From positions 1 to 34,400 of IMG/VR virus record IMGVR_UViG_3300040801_004874: 34,400 nucleotides of DNA. One strand, given 5' to 3'. Made by a program: the position numbers and the translations under genes. Source of the stretch: a virus. Below the pieces are notes generated by a model. The model had not been told where the DNA came from and searched no databases. It saw only the letters and a list, made by a program, of their open reading frames with translations. Positions 1 through 6,446 of this stretch are shown here, one piece after another. How positions within the stretch are numbered: position 1 is the stretch's first letter; every line of letters begins with the position of its first letter.

Positions 1-125
1 ACGCGTCCGTCGACAATTCCACGTCGAATGCTATTGTCTAGCTCAACGTTGCCTAAAAGTACTGGATCGTTGGAAGTTGTTTCTTTTGGTTCGCTTACCA
101 AAGAGAAGAAGTCTAACTGTTTCAT
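1..125 (-). CDS. N-terminus of an unidentified leftward gene (partial)
   Basis: An open frame reads leftward from ATG at 125 to the window edge (41 residues, beginning MKQLDFFSLVSEPKETT). A good ribosome site (GGAG, 5-nt spacer) lies just upstream, which supports a real gene although only its start is visible. Two copies of the dispersed CACCAAAAAGAA-type motif, in inverted orientation at 81-90 and 95-110, are translated here as FFSLVS and PKE. The family cannot be recognised from so short a stretch. It is divergent from the small RNA units that follow, so the promoter must lie in the 126-180 interval or within the first small RNA. Confidence 0.6.
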   Translation of the reverse strand, partial: MKQLDFFSLVSEPKETTSNDPVLLGNVELDNSIRRGIVDGR

Positions 126-148
126 ATGAACTCCATGAATTTATCTTA

Positions 149-254
149 TTGCGACAAAATACACAGAGCTATACAATGAGTTCGCTAGTGTATTTGTGTT
201 GCAGCTTAATTCTAGCACTTAGAGCTTTATAGGGAAACCTGTAAAGCTTTTTTT
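149..254 (+). ncRNA. Putative small RNA, copy 1 (promoter to terminator)
   Basis: A promoter-like pair TTGCGA (149-154), 17-nt spacer, TACAAT (172-177) is followed about 70 nt later by a rho-independent terminator: AGCTTTA (223-229), loop, TAAAGCT (242-248), then a run of T to 254. The predicted transcript starts near 184. There is no ORF of note. The unit is repeated at 268-372 with the same architecture, and the terminator recurs on the other strand at 6304-6337. Function unknown; a trans-acting or decoy RNA is an inference. Confidence 0.5.
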
Positions 255-267
255 ATGCCTAGTCTGC

Positions 268-372
268 TTGACCAAAAATCCACCAGCGACTACAATGAGT
301 TCGCTGGTGTATTTGTTGTCAGCTTTATTCTAGCACTTAGAGCTTTACTTGGAAACGGGTAAGGCTTTTTTT
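268..372 (+). ncRNA. Putative small RNA, copy 2 (tandem duplicate)
   Basis: Promoter TTGACC (268-273), 17-nt spacer, TACAAT (291-296), with predicted start near 303. The terminator is AGCTTTAC (341-348) paired with GTAAGGCT (359-366), followed by T to 372. The DNA around the promoter also has a 9-bp inverted repeat, CACCAGCGA (281-289) and TCGCTGGTG (300-308), which could be an operator. The body is closely similar to copy 1 from TACAATGAG through the terminator, including the shared TTCTAGCACTTAGAGCTTTA. The start of the next gene's own consensus promoter follows 14 nt later. Confidence 0.55.
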
Positions 373-385
373 ATTTGCATGTGAG

Positions 386-414
386 TTGACAAAAAAAGAA
401 AAATATTGTATAAT
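386..414 (+). promoter_or_regulatory. Consensus sigma-70 promoter
   Basis: Exact TTGACA (386-391), 17-nt A-rich spacer, exact TATAAT (409-414). It drives the small gene at 472-846. Positions 391-414 are nearly identical (one mismatch) to 32007-32030 upstream of the helicase gene. The preceding GTGAG is also found directly before the perfect leftward TTGACA near 34004. Confidence 0.85.
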
Positions 415-424
415 TAAATCATAA

Positions 425-442
425 GCAGGGTGATGACCCTGC
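425..442 (+). other. Leader hairpin GCAGGG...CCCTGC
   Basis: GCAGGG (425-430) and CCCTGC (437-442) form a 6-bp stem just after the transcription start of the 386-414 promoter. A comparable stem-loop (GCCTGA/TCAGGC) follows the related promoter at 32025. Both could protect the 5' end of the mRNA or act as regulatory structures. The upstream start codons at 430 and 433 fall inside this hairpin and are unlikely to be used. Confidence 0.5.
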
Positions 443-471
443 GAGCTAAAACTAAAAAACATGAGGATAAA

Positions 472-846
472 ATGGCGCTAAACAACCGAAACCAAGCTCT
501 GGTAAAAGAATTCGAGTCTCGTCTAGCATTTTTCGAGGCATTGCGTAAAAATCCCTATGGCGATGGCACATCCCTAAAAGACCGTGAAGAAATATGTGGC
601 GAAGAAATGGATGCGTTAAAGTACGCTTGCCAGCGCCTAAATAACCATCTGGACAATGTATACACAGGGGTGTACACAGATCGCGGGGATCAATCGATGA
701 AAATTGTAGAGCAATTTAGCGAATTAACCACAGATCAGATCTTATTTATGGGCAAAGTGTGGCGCGACGCTGTTGATTATGCTGCTAATGATCCTGATGA
801 TCACGGTCTACATTATGCATTAGATCGGGTTATTAGATCTCTATAG
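472..846 (+). CDS. Hypothetical early protein (124 aa)
   Basis: This small acidic, helix-rich protein begins MALNNRNQALVKEF. I chose the ATG at 472 because a GAGG ribosome site sits 5 nt upstream and because the earlier candidate starts (430, 433) lie inside a leader hairpin. No family is recognised, and no membrane segment or signal is visible. It stands alone between a perfect promoter (386-414) and a strong terminator (862-894), the arrangement expected of a highly transcribed early phage gene. A host-takeover or replication-accessory role would be guesswork. The same phrase around the ribosome site (ACATGAGG, A-rich, ATGG) recurs at the 22-codon ORF at 5513. Confidence 0.7.
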   Translation: MALNNRNQALVKEFESRLAFFEALRKNPYGDGTSLKDREEICGEEMDALKYACQRLNNHLDNVYTGVYTDRGDQSMKIVEQFSELTTDQILFMGKVWRDAVDYAANDPDDHGLHYALDRVIRSL

Positions 847-861
847 ATCTAATATCGTGTC

Positions 862-894
862 TACCCCAAGCATCCACACGCTTGGGGTATTTTT
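862..894 (+). terminator. Rho-independent terminator
   Basis: Perfect 10-bp stem TACCCCAAGC (862-871) / GCTTGGGGTA (880-889) followed by TTTTT. It closes the 386-846 transcription unit. Confidence 0.85.
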
Positions 895-927
895 GTGCCC
901 AAATTCAAAACCCTCATATTTGCCCTA

Positions 928-947
928 CAATCAACGATCGTTGATTG
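928..947. repeat. 20-bp perfect palindrome
   Basis: CAATCAACGATCGTTGATTG is fully self-complementary with no loop, which suggests a site for a dimeric DNA-binding protein rather than an RNA hairpin. It lies at the left edge of the repeat-rich non-coding region, just beyond the terminator at 862-894. Confidence 0.6.
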
Positions 948-1011
948 GGGGTATATCCACATCCCCCGCTAATAATAAGCTAACACAGGTCAAGCTACGA
1001 TCCCCTATTAC

Positions 1012-1162
1012 GGATCTAGGGTTGTTATTCATACTGCCGTAGCTAATAGGACTTGGTCGTTACGTATTGCCTCGGTTAAAAGGTATGTATAGTTGTGGGT
1101 ATACGGGCAAAACTACACTCCTCCGCCTATTACGCTACTAGATGTTCATCAACCCTAGATCC
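1012..1162. other. Nested inverted repeats: structured RNA or cruciform
   Basis: No convincing ORF. Outer arms GGATCTAGGGTTG (1012-1024) and CAACCCTAGATCC (1150-1162) are a perfect 13-bp inverted repeat. Inside, GTAGCTAATAGG (1039-1050) pairs with CCTATTA-C-GCTAC (1126-1138), 12 bp with one bulged base. An inner stem joins about 1087-1097 (TAGTT core at 1090-1094) to about 1108-1118 (AACTA at 1111-1115). Such nesting over 150 nt is hard to explain by chance and predicts a long rod-like RNA on either strand, or a DNA structure beside the origin. No known RNA family is recognised. Part of the 847-2588 gene-free region. Confidence 0.5.
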
Positions 1163-1224
1163 TATCTAATCTAATTAGACAAGGGAAGACTCACCAAAAA
1201 GAAAAACCCTAGAGTTTCCATTTT

Positions 1225-1336
1225 CAGAAAAAAAGCACACTTCAAATTCCAGAAAAAAAACAAACCTTAAAATCCGATTTCAGAAAAAAAGCACACTTCA
1301 AATTCCAGAAAAAAAGCACACTTTAAAATCCGAAAT
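1225..1336. repeat. Four iteron-like direct repeats
   Basis: CAGAAAAAAAGCACACTT-type repeats begin at 1225, 1250, 1281 and 1306 (spacing 25, 31, 25). They form two tandem 56-bp higher-order units (1225-1280 and 1281-1336). The second repeat is degenerate (GCACAC replaced by ACAAAC). Direct repeats at roughly helical-phase spacing beside an AT-rich segment and a replication gene are the classic layout of an iteron-type origin. The core AAAAGCACACTTC also occurs once inside the primase gene near 2974-2986. Confidence 0.6.
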
Positions 1337-1780
1337 ACTCTACAGACATATGTAGAGCAATATCACCCTACATTTAGCACATGTTTGCCTCCACAAGTAT
1401 ATATGGAGCATATGAAAATTCATACAATACAGAGTTCGCCATTAATTGCATTTATTAAACAAAATTACGCCTTTAAACAGGTACAAAGAAATGGGTCAAA
1501 AATGTGCTAAAAAAAGTGTTTAAAAAAAGAGAAAAAGTTTAAAAAATAGCCATTTGCTATAGCCATTAAAAAACCTAACAAAAAACACGAATTGCTTCAC
1601 ATATATACCTAGAGCATTTCACGTTTTTTATCAATTTCGCCTCAAGCTAAGCAAGGCGAAATTAAAATGGCTCTACAGATATATGTAGAGGCATCAATTT
1701 TGGTGAGGCGAAATTAAAAATACGCAAAATTATTCCCTCACAATATATTGTAGAATATTTGATTATCCAAATACTCTCAA

Positions 1781-1920
1781 AAATTTCGCTTTTCGCCTCA
1801 CCTATAAGACATATTTATTTATTTACATTTTTTTATTTATACAAAACATTTTATTTCTATATAAAATATACAATTATTTAATTAATATTCTGTATATAGA
1901 AGAGGCGAAAAGCGAAATTT
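1781..1920. repeat. 19-bp inverted repeat around AT-rich core: candidate replication origin
   Basis: AAATTTCGCTTTTCGCCTC (1781-1799) and its exact complement GAGGCGAAAAGCGAAATTT (1902-1920) flank 102 bp containing only 12 G or C by my count. That core looks like a DNA-unwinding element. With the iterons at 1225-1336, the palindrome array and the primase gene downstream, the natural reading is an origin of replication. That function is an inference from layout; no known origin sequence was matched. Confidence 0.55.
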
Positions 1921-1935
1921 AAAGAAAAAAACAGC

Positions 1936-1974
1936 AAAAAAAGACCTCATAAACCACTGTGAAGGCTTTTTTTT
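1936..1974. terminator. Bidirectional terminator-like hairpin in the origin region
   Basis: AAAAAAAG-A-CCT (from about 1936) pairs with AGGCTTTTTTTT (1963-1974), with a loop of about 15 nt. The A-run before and T-run after the stem would allow termination in both directions, insulating the origin core from transcription. Stem is short in G-C pairs, so strength is uncertain. Confidence 0.4.
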
Positions 1975-2176
1975 AATTTCGCCTCAAAAAAATAAATGCC
2001 CTCACATATATACATAGAGCCATTTTCAAATTAGAACAACTTCGCTTTAGGCGAAAACAGCCCCCAAAAACACTCTACAAATATACATAGAGCAATTCTC
2101 CAAAAAAAGCAGATCAATAAAACCAAGCGTAATACTTCACAATACATTGTGGAAGCAAAACCACACAAATCAAAGA

Positions 2177-2243
2177 CCCACGGAACCCAAATGTCCTGAA
2201 GTTTCTTCTTTTGGTGAGGCTGAATCACCGAAGGTGGTAAGCG
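2177..2243 (+). repeat. Diverged duplicate of a primase-gene segment
   Basis: This non-coding stretch resembles 2958-3024 inside the primase gene. CCCACGGAACC and TTCTTCTTTTGGT occur in both with identical 26-nt spacing, and both continue with CTGAATCACCGAAGGTGG. The right half is almost identical and the middle has drifted. The copy includes the dispersed TTCTTTTGGTGAG motif. Either a local duplication seeded the leader or both are instances of one mobile or structured element (GGTG/CACC stems). Confidence 0.6.
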
Positions 2244-2327
2244 AGATAGCGAGTGTGCGTATAGTCGTGTTATCTAGGACACGCAACACGGTATGCTGTT
2301 AGCGTAGCGTAATCCCCACACATACCA

Positions 2328-2411
2328 TTTAAACGCCCTAGGATCCACGATCTAGTAAAAGAGGTGAAATCATACCCGTAAACAAATATCTTCGAATACA
2401 GGGCGTTTAAA
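2328..2411. repeat. 12-bp inverted repeat in the primase leader region
   Basis: TTTAAACGCCCT (2328-2339) and AGGGCGTTTAAA (2400-2411) are perfect inverted repeats 60 bp apart. Nothing between them codes. They may be protein sites or a long-range stem in the primase leader. The rest of 2244-2490 shows no gene that I can support. Confidence 0.4.
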
Positions 2412-2492
2412 CGAGAATTAGAAATTATTAATGTAATAGGTAAACAGGCTTGCTAGAAATAGGTGGAGTAGCTAAGATAACGGAGTGCGAGG

Positions 2493-2607
2493 AAATAAAA
2501 AAAGGCTAGCGGGAACCGCTAACCTTAGAACTATGGGATACTTAACCAGAGTATCCCCAACAACTCAAACCCAACTTAAGGATACAACATGAGTGTATTT
2601 TTTGCAA
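2493..2607 (-). ncRNA. Putative antisense RNA against the primase leader
   Basis: On the leftward strand a promoter-like pair TTGCAA (2602-2607), 17-nt spacer, TATCCT (2579-2584) precedes a GGGATAC/GTATCCC stem (2535-2541 with 2551-2557). A strong terminator follows: CCGCTAACCTT region 2516-2526 paired with 2502-2512, then T7 on that strand (A-run 2494-2503). The transcript would be about 75-80 nt and fully complementary to the primase mRNA leader, covering its ribosome site. The two-hairpin form resembles plasmid countertranscript RNAs that control replication proteins. The terminator is clear; the promoter is only a partial match. Confidence 0.4.
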
Positions 2608-5492
2608 ATATAAGCAACATAATATCTGCATTATCATCCCACAATATTCCAGAGCCCCCAAACTTACACGACATACCACCATCTAGTGCGCGTGACAATC
2701 TCACGTGGTATCGCTATGGCGATAGCAGCAAGAGATCGTGCGGGGCTAAGCCTTGCTCAATCGCATACTATGAAGGCACCGACGGTAGCTTAGTTGTATT
2801 TGCCCAAGACTTCAGGACTATGAGCAGTGGCAAGGAAATACTATACGTGCCCGCTAAGCGACGAGAGCCGCTGAGGAGATCATCTAGTCTACCCAAACAA
2901 AAGCACGCTCCCAAAACGCAAATAAACAGCGTTGTTGAGGATTCTACACATGAACAACCCACGGAACCTGAACAAAAGCACACTTCTTCTTTTGGTAAGT
3001 CTGAATCACCGAAGGTGGTAAAGGAAGATAAGCTACAGCAAATAAAGCATCAGCTATCTAAAGCTATAGGACACACACCGCATAGCTATTTAACCAGCAA
3101 GGGATTTGGGTTAGATACGGCCGCTAAGTGGGGGATGGTGGTATACGTAGACGACGTTAAGTGCAACCTCATCATGCCATTGTCTAACGCTACCAAGACA
3201 ATAGACCTCAACAACAAGAAAGATCGTGAGAGTGTTACAGCTATATCCTATGTGTACAAGGGTGAAGACGGCAATCATCTTAAGGGGAACCTAGGCAGCG
3301 CAAAGGGCAAGTGGTTTATCCATGGTGACCTGAACGCAGACGGCGTAATAATTATCTGTGAGGGTGTGGCAACAGGCATAGCGATCAAGGACGCTATCTT
3401 GTCGTACTCTAAGAATACAGTGTGCATGATATGCACACAGGGTACTACGACAGAATGTCAAGCTGAGGCTCTTAAAAGAGCGCTATACGATAGGGTTAAC
3501 AAACAATCAAAGGTTGTCATATGCTCGGATAACGATTGGGCTAACGAATCTTGTAACGCAGGTAAGAAAAGCGGAGAGATGTTGTCCGACATGCTAGACG
3601 ATGCTATTCTGATACTTGCACCTACTGAAAATCTCACTATGCCAACAGGCAAGCCAGCTACAGACTTCCAAGACTACATCGCATTGCGTCATAGCCCGCT
3701 CGACAAGGATCAAGGCAAGCGTGAGGTTTATAACCTCATAGGCGATGCAATACAAGAGTCTCAGCAATTAGACCTAGCTACGGGTGTTTACGCTACGGAC
3801 ACACCATACGAAAGAATAAACAAATACCACGCATCTAACGCTTATCCCAAGCTAGACTGCACATTCTTTCCGCCAGCATTTCTAGAGCTTATAAATATCG
3901 AGGGTCGTGACGTATACGACAATAACTTTGCGACGTACGTTATGTGCAAGATATCACACGATATAGGTATAGTAGGCTCGCAAATGTACACGGTTAACGG
4001 ATCAATACGCAGATACGCAACATTTTCTGTTTTGGTGGTGGCTGGCACAACTTCTGGTAAATCTCACGCTAAGAACTGTGCATCTCATTTAGCATCGCTT
4101 TGTCAGGAAGAGTTGAATGAGTATGTTTCCAATCTTACTGCTTTGATTTTTAATGAAAATAAAAAGTTAAATCAACTAGAAGTTAAGAATAAAAATCTAT
4201 CAAAGAAGAAGGCATCTATATTTGATGATGAAGCATCTATTGCAGAGCAAATAGCTGACGCTAAAGATAAAATAGATATTTACGAAAACGCTATTAAATG
4301 CGCTCAAGAGTGCATGCCATTATCGGAAAACATAACTCAGCAAAAAATTAACTGGAAGCTTCGTTTTTGCAGAACTTTTTGTCTTTCCGTTCATGAATAT
4401 CTGGCTCTAAACGATAGCTTAGCGAACCGAAAAGCCACTAAGGGCGTTGCCACAGACTTAATTAGCGTTATGGGTGGACAAGATACCAGTTGCGAAACTA
4501 AGGGCGAGGGGAACTCTTCTTTCGCCTCTAACTCTGGTATTAGCATTTGCGCTTGCTCGACAGCTAATTCTTTGTCTAAGTGCTTTGGATTGGATGATAT
4601 TGGCTCAGGGTTTGCAGCTAGGTTCTTTTTCTCGTATATAGCCCACAAAAACAAAGATTATGGATCTTTTGTAGCCACTATTGATAATGAGGAAGAAAAC
4701 CTAAAGTATGAGGCTGAAAGTTGTGATGCTTTTGATCGTGTAAGGAGCTTGTGGCGGAACATATTTTATCAGAGAGCAAAAGAATTCTTAATAACAGGAC
4801 AACACAAAGATTATAGAAAAGGTGTGTTCTTTTCAAAAAAAGACTCTATAGCATACAGAGATATACTAACAGAATTTATAAGGAGGCTTGGAACTAGTAT
4901 AGATAATAATGACTTTGGAGCTGGTAAGGATGGTAGCGCAGCTATAGTTTCGCGCAGTCACGAGGCTTTTCACATTTTAGCCTCTTATTTCACGATGCTT
5001 GAGATTGATCGCAGTGAGTTTGACAGTAAATTCTTAATTAATTTAGACGAGTTGGTGAAAGAGACCAAACAAGCTTACGAGACCAATAAATTCAACGAAA
5101 AAAAGATACCTCTACCTTTAGACCCACCTGAGCCGACTGTTATGATGCGTGAAAACAGCGCAAGGGCAGCTGCATCGGTGTTAACATACTCTGCTATGTG
5201 TGCCCGTGAGGTTTACCCTCAGTTTATTTCTGGTCGCAAGATTACGCATATGGATTTGCCTACACCCGCTCAGGTTGTGTGCAATGCGTTTGTTCTCGAT
5301 ATCGTCAAGAGCAGGTACGCTGGCAAAAAGCCTAAGTTATCTAACTACAAATATATCAAACATCTTGTTCCTAAAAAATTCATGATAGGGAACATGGTTC
5401 AGACGGCATTTGAGAGTTTGCTTGAGGATGGAAAGATAGAGGTTGTTAAGGGTGCTGGCTACAAAGGCTCAGACGCTTACAGACCAGTTTAA
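2589..5492 (+). CDS. Primase-helicase: TOPRIM domain plus DUF3987-type ATPase
   Basis: This 967-residue protein most likely makes primers and unwinds DNA at the adjacent origin. The N-terminal part, after a Ser/Pro/Gln-rich linker, resembles phage and plasmid TOPRIM primases: the CEGVATG segment (about 258-264) supplies the catalytic Glu and CSDND (about 305-309) the metal-binding acidic cluster. A linker leads to a DUF3987/YfjI-like C-terminal module with a P-loop, AGTTSGKS, at about 485-492, then a predicted coiled coil (about 515-575). The region around 690 (GLDDIGSGFAARFFF) is typical of that family. No zinc-binding domain is seen at the N-terminus. ATG 2589 has AAGGA 6 nt upstream. The linker (near 2984) holds one dispersed TTCTTCTTTTGGTAAG motif and the segment duplicated at 2177-2243. 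Regulation by the antisense RNA candidate at 2493-2607 is possible. Confidence 0.85.
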   Translation: MSVFFANISNIISALSSHNIPEPPNLHDIPPSSARDNLTWYRYGDSSKRSCGAKPCSIAYYEGTDGSLVVFAQDFRTMSSGKEILYVPAKRREPLRRSSSLPKQKHAPKTQINSVVEDSTHEQPTEPEQKHTSSFGKSESPKVVKEDKLQQIKHQLSKAIGHTPHSYLTSKGFGLDTAAKWGMVVYVDDVKCNLIMPLSNATKTIDLNNKKDRESVTAISYVYKGEDGNHLKGNLGSAKGKWFIHGDLNADGVIIICEGVATGIAIKDAILSYSKNTVCMICTQGTTTECQAEALKRALYDRVNKQSKVVICSDNDWANESCNAGKKSGEMLSDMLDDAILILAPTENLTMPTGKPATDFQDYIALRHSPLDKDQGKREVYNLIGDAIQESQQLDLATGVYATDTPYERINKYHASNAYPKLDCTFFPPAFLELINIEGRDVYDNNFATYVMCKISHDIGIVGSQMYTVNGSIRRYATFSVLVVAGTTSGKSHAKNCASHLASLCQEELNEYVSNLTALIFNENKKLNQLEVKNKNLSKKKASIFDDEASIAEQIADAKDKIDIYENAIKCAQECMPLSENITQQKINWKLRFCRTFCLSVHEYLALNDSLANRKATKGVATDLISVMGGQDTSCETKGEGNSSFASNSGISICACSTANSLSKCFGLDDIGSGFAARFFFSYIAHKNKDYGSFVATIDNEEENLKYEAESCDAFDRVRSLWRNIFYQRAKEFLITGQHKDYRKGVFFSKKDSIAYRDILTEFIRRLGTSIDNNDFGAGKDGSAAIVSRSHEAFHILASYFTMLEIDRSEFDSKFLINLDELVKETKQAYETNKFNEKKIPLPLDPPEPTVMMRENSARAAASVLTYSAMCAREVYPQFISGRKITHMDLPTPAQVVCNAFVLDIVKSRYAGKKPKLSNYKYIKHLVPKKFMIGNMVQTAFESLLEDGKIEVVKGAGYKGSDAYRPV

Positions 5493-5512
5493 ATAAAAAA
5501 CATGAGGGAAAA

Positions 5513-5581
5513 ATGGATGACTTTTTTTTTGATTCTCAATGGAGATTCTACAAAAACCTAACCCCCGCCATTCTAAAATAG
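5513..5581 (+). CDS. 22-codon small ORF after the primase
   Basis: ATG at 5513 is preceded by a good GAGGG ribosome site and opens a 22-residue frame (MDDFFFDSQWRFYKNLTPAI...) ending at TAG 5581, just before the terminator. The upstream phrase ACATGAGGGAAAAATGG closely matches the one before the early gene at 472. Acidic-aromatic composition; no signal or membrane segment. It may encode a micropeptide in the primase operon; coding status is uncertain because of its size. Confidence 0.4.
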   Translation: MDDFFFDSQWRFYKNLTPAILK

Positions 5582-5597
5582 ACTTACCAAAAAAGAA

Positions 5598-5627
5598 CAC
5601 CTCTGCAAAACCAATGCAGGGGTTTTT
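5598..5627 (+). terminator. Rho-independent terminator of the primase unit
   Basis: CCTCTGCA (5600-5607) pairs with TGCAGGGG (5615-5622), followed by TTTTT. It is flanked by inverted copies of the dispersed motif, ACCAAAAAAGAA (5586-5597) and TTCTTTTTGGT (5626-5636), which could extend the stem. Confidence 0.75.
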
Positions 5628-5647
5628 CTTTTTGGTGTGTTAAAATA

Positions 5648-6196
5648 ATGCAAGATTATGTATTGTTTATGTATGCGGGTGATCATAAAAGGAGATGTGG
5701 TTTTATGGAAATAGAATATGTAGGTGGTTATGACGGAGCAACTAGATTTAAATTATCTATAGACGAGTTTATTTCTAGGGAAATGTTTAATTTTGTCGAT
5801 ATAAAATGGCAGGATGTCGAGTTCAAGTTTGAGGATGACGAATTTATTGAATTTTATTTCATATATAATAATTTTAGTCTTAGCTACCTATGTATACCCC
5901 ACGACACATTTTTAAAATTGTATAGTTTTACTTATTTTGATCGAAAAGGAAATGAAATTGAGAAAAAAGGCAATCAATTTGCCGTTAATGATATGGATAC
6001 ATGCTTAAGTATTTTAAATAGAGAGCGAACATTTTTAGCCACATCAAGGGAGGTGAATAACAAGAGAATGTATACTTTGGTCGGCGCTTTCTATCTTTTA
6101 ACTAGATCAGGTGCATGTAATTCAAATATTGCTCGTAAACTACTTAAGAGAATATGTAAGTATTTCAAGAAGATTGGAAAAGCATACCACTCTTAG
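5648..6196 (+). CDS. Hypothetical AT-rich accessory protein
   Basis: This 182-residue frame begins MQDYVLFMYAGDHKRRCGF. The best ribosome site (AAGGAG at about 5690) lies about 10 nt before an internal ATG at 5705, so the true product may be the 163-residue form starting MEIEYVGGYDG. The protein is rich in Phe, Tyr, Asp and Glu in its first half and in Lys and Arg at the end (residues 155-178), with no motif I recognise. The DNA is markedly more AT-rich than the structural genes, as in the leftward cluster that follows, suggesting recently acquired accessory DNA. It sits alone between the primase terminator and the leftward small RNA at 6304. Confidence 0.6.
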   Translation: MQDYVLFMYAGDHKRRCGFMEIEYVGGYDGATRFKLSIDEFISREMFNFVDIKWQDVEFKFEDDEFIEFYFIYNNFSLSYLCIPHDTFLKLYSFTYFDRKGNEIEKKGNQFAVNDMDTCLSILNRERTFLATSREVNNKRMYTLVGAFYLLTRSGACNSNIARKLLKRICKYFKKIGKAYHS

Positions 6197-6303
6197 TTAA
6201 AAATATTATATGGTTCTTTATGAACAATTTTATAGTTAAGTCAGTAGGGAAGCATTATCAAAATTGTATATGGATATAGTAAAACTGTTTGATTATTGCA
6301 CAT

Positions 6304-6415
6304 AAAAAAAGCTTTACCCGTTTCCAAGTAAAGCTCTAAATAATGCTGTAGTGCTGTGGTGAGACTGCATACAGGCATCGAATACATTGTAGTATTTTAT
6401 TTCTTTTTTTGTCAA
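6304..6415 (-). ncRNA. Putative small RNA, copy 3 (leftward)
   Basis: Leftward promoter TTGACA (complement of 6410-6415), 18-nt spacer, TACAAT (complement of 6386-6391). The predicted transcript runs from about 6379 to a terminator whose stem is AGCTTTAC/GTAAAGCT (6310-6317 with 6328-6335), with T-run to 6304. Over about 35 nt the terminator matches copies 1 and 2 on the other strand (one mismatch to copy 2), and the initiating TACAATG.TTCG context is shared. The middle of the RNA differs, as if the specific part varies and the frame is kept. It also closes the leftward gene cluster 8129-6447. Confidence 0.55.
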
Positions 6416-6446
6416 CCTTTGGGCTTCAAAATTTTCATATTTATCC

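Larger units (their letters stand above)
1338..2155. repeat. Eight dispersed copies of a 20-bp quasi-palindrome
   Basis: Sites of the type CTCTACAGATATATGTAGAG lie at 1338-1357, 1389-1408, 1595-1614, 1671-1690, 1736-1755, 2000-2019, 2073-2092 and 2135-2155. The outer half-sites (CTCTACA / TRTAGAG) are best kept and the ATATAT centre varies. Most are followed by GC or GGC. Eight copies in 0.8 kb of gene-free DNA point to an array of binding sites for a dimeric protein, such as an initiator, partition protein or repressor. Interleaved with them is a second motif, AATTTCGCCTC or its complement, at 1633, 1653, 1705, 1781-1799, 1902-1920, 1975 and 2037-2057. Confidence 0.7.

Noticed and set aside
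857-1042. 61-codon rightward frame after the first terminator
   Set aside because: No ribosome site or promoter, overlaps the terminator and palindrome, composition not protein-like. Treated as non-coding.
1338-2155. Regularly repeated palindromes as a CRISPR array
   Set aside because: Spacing is irregular (51 to 264 bp), repeats vary, and no cas gene is present.
2031-2228. 65-codon leftward frame in the repeat region
   Set aside because: It is made of the quasi-palindromes and the primase-duplicate segment read in one frame; no ribosome site. Chance frame in repeat DNA.
2490-2560. tRNA-like fold in the two hairpins before the primase
   Set aside because: No anticodon arm, T-loop GTTCRA or acceptor stem; the hairpins fit a terminator and a leader stem on the leftward strand.
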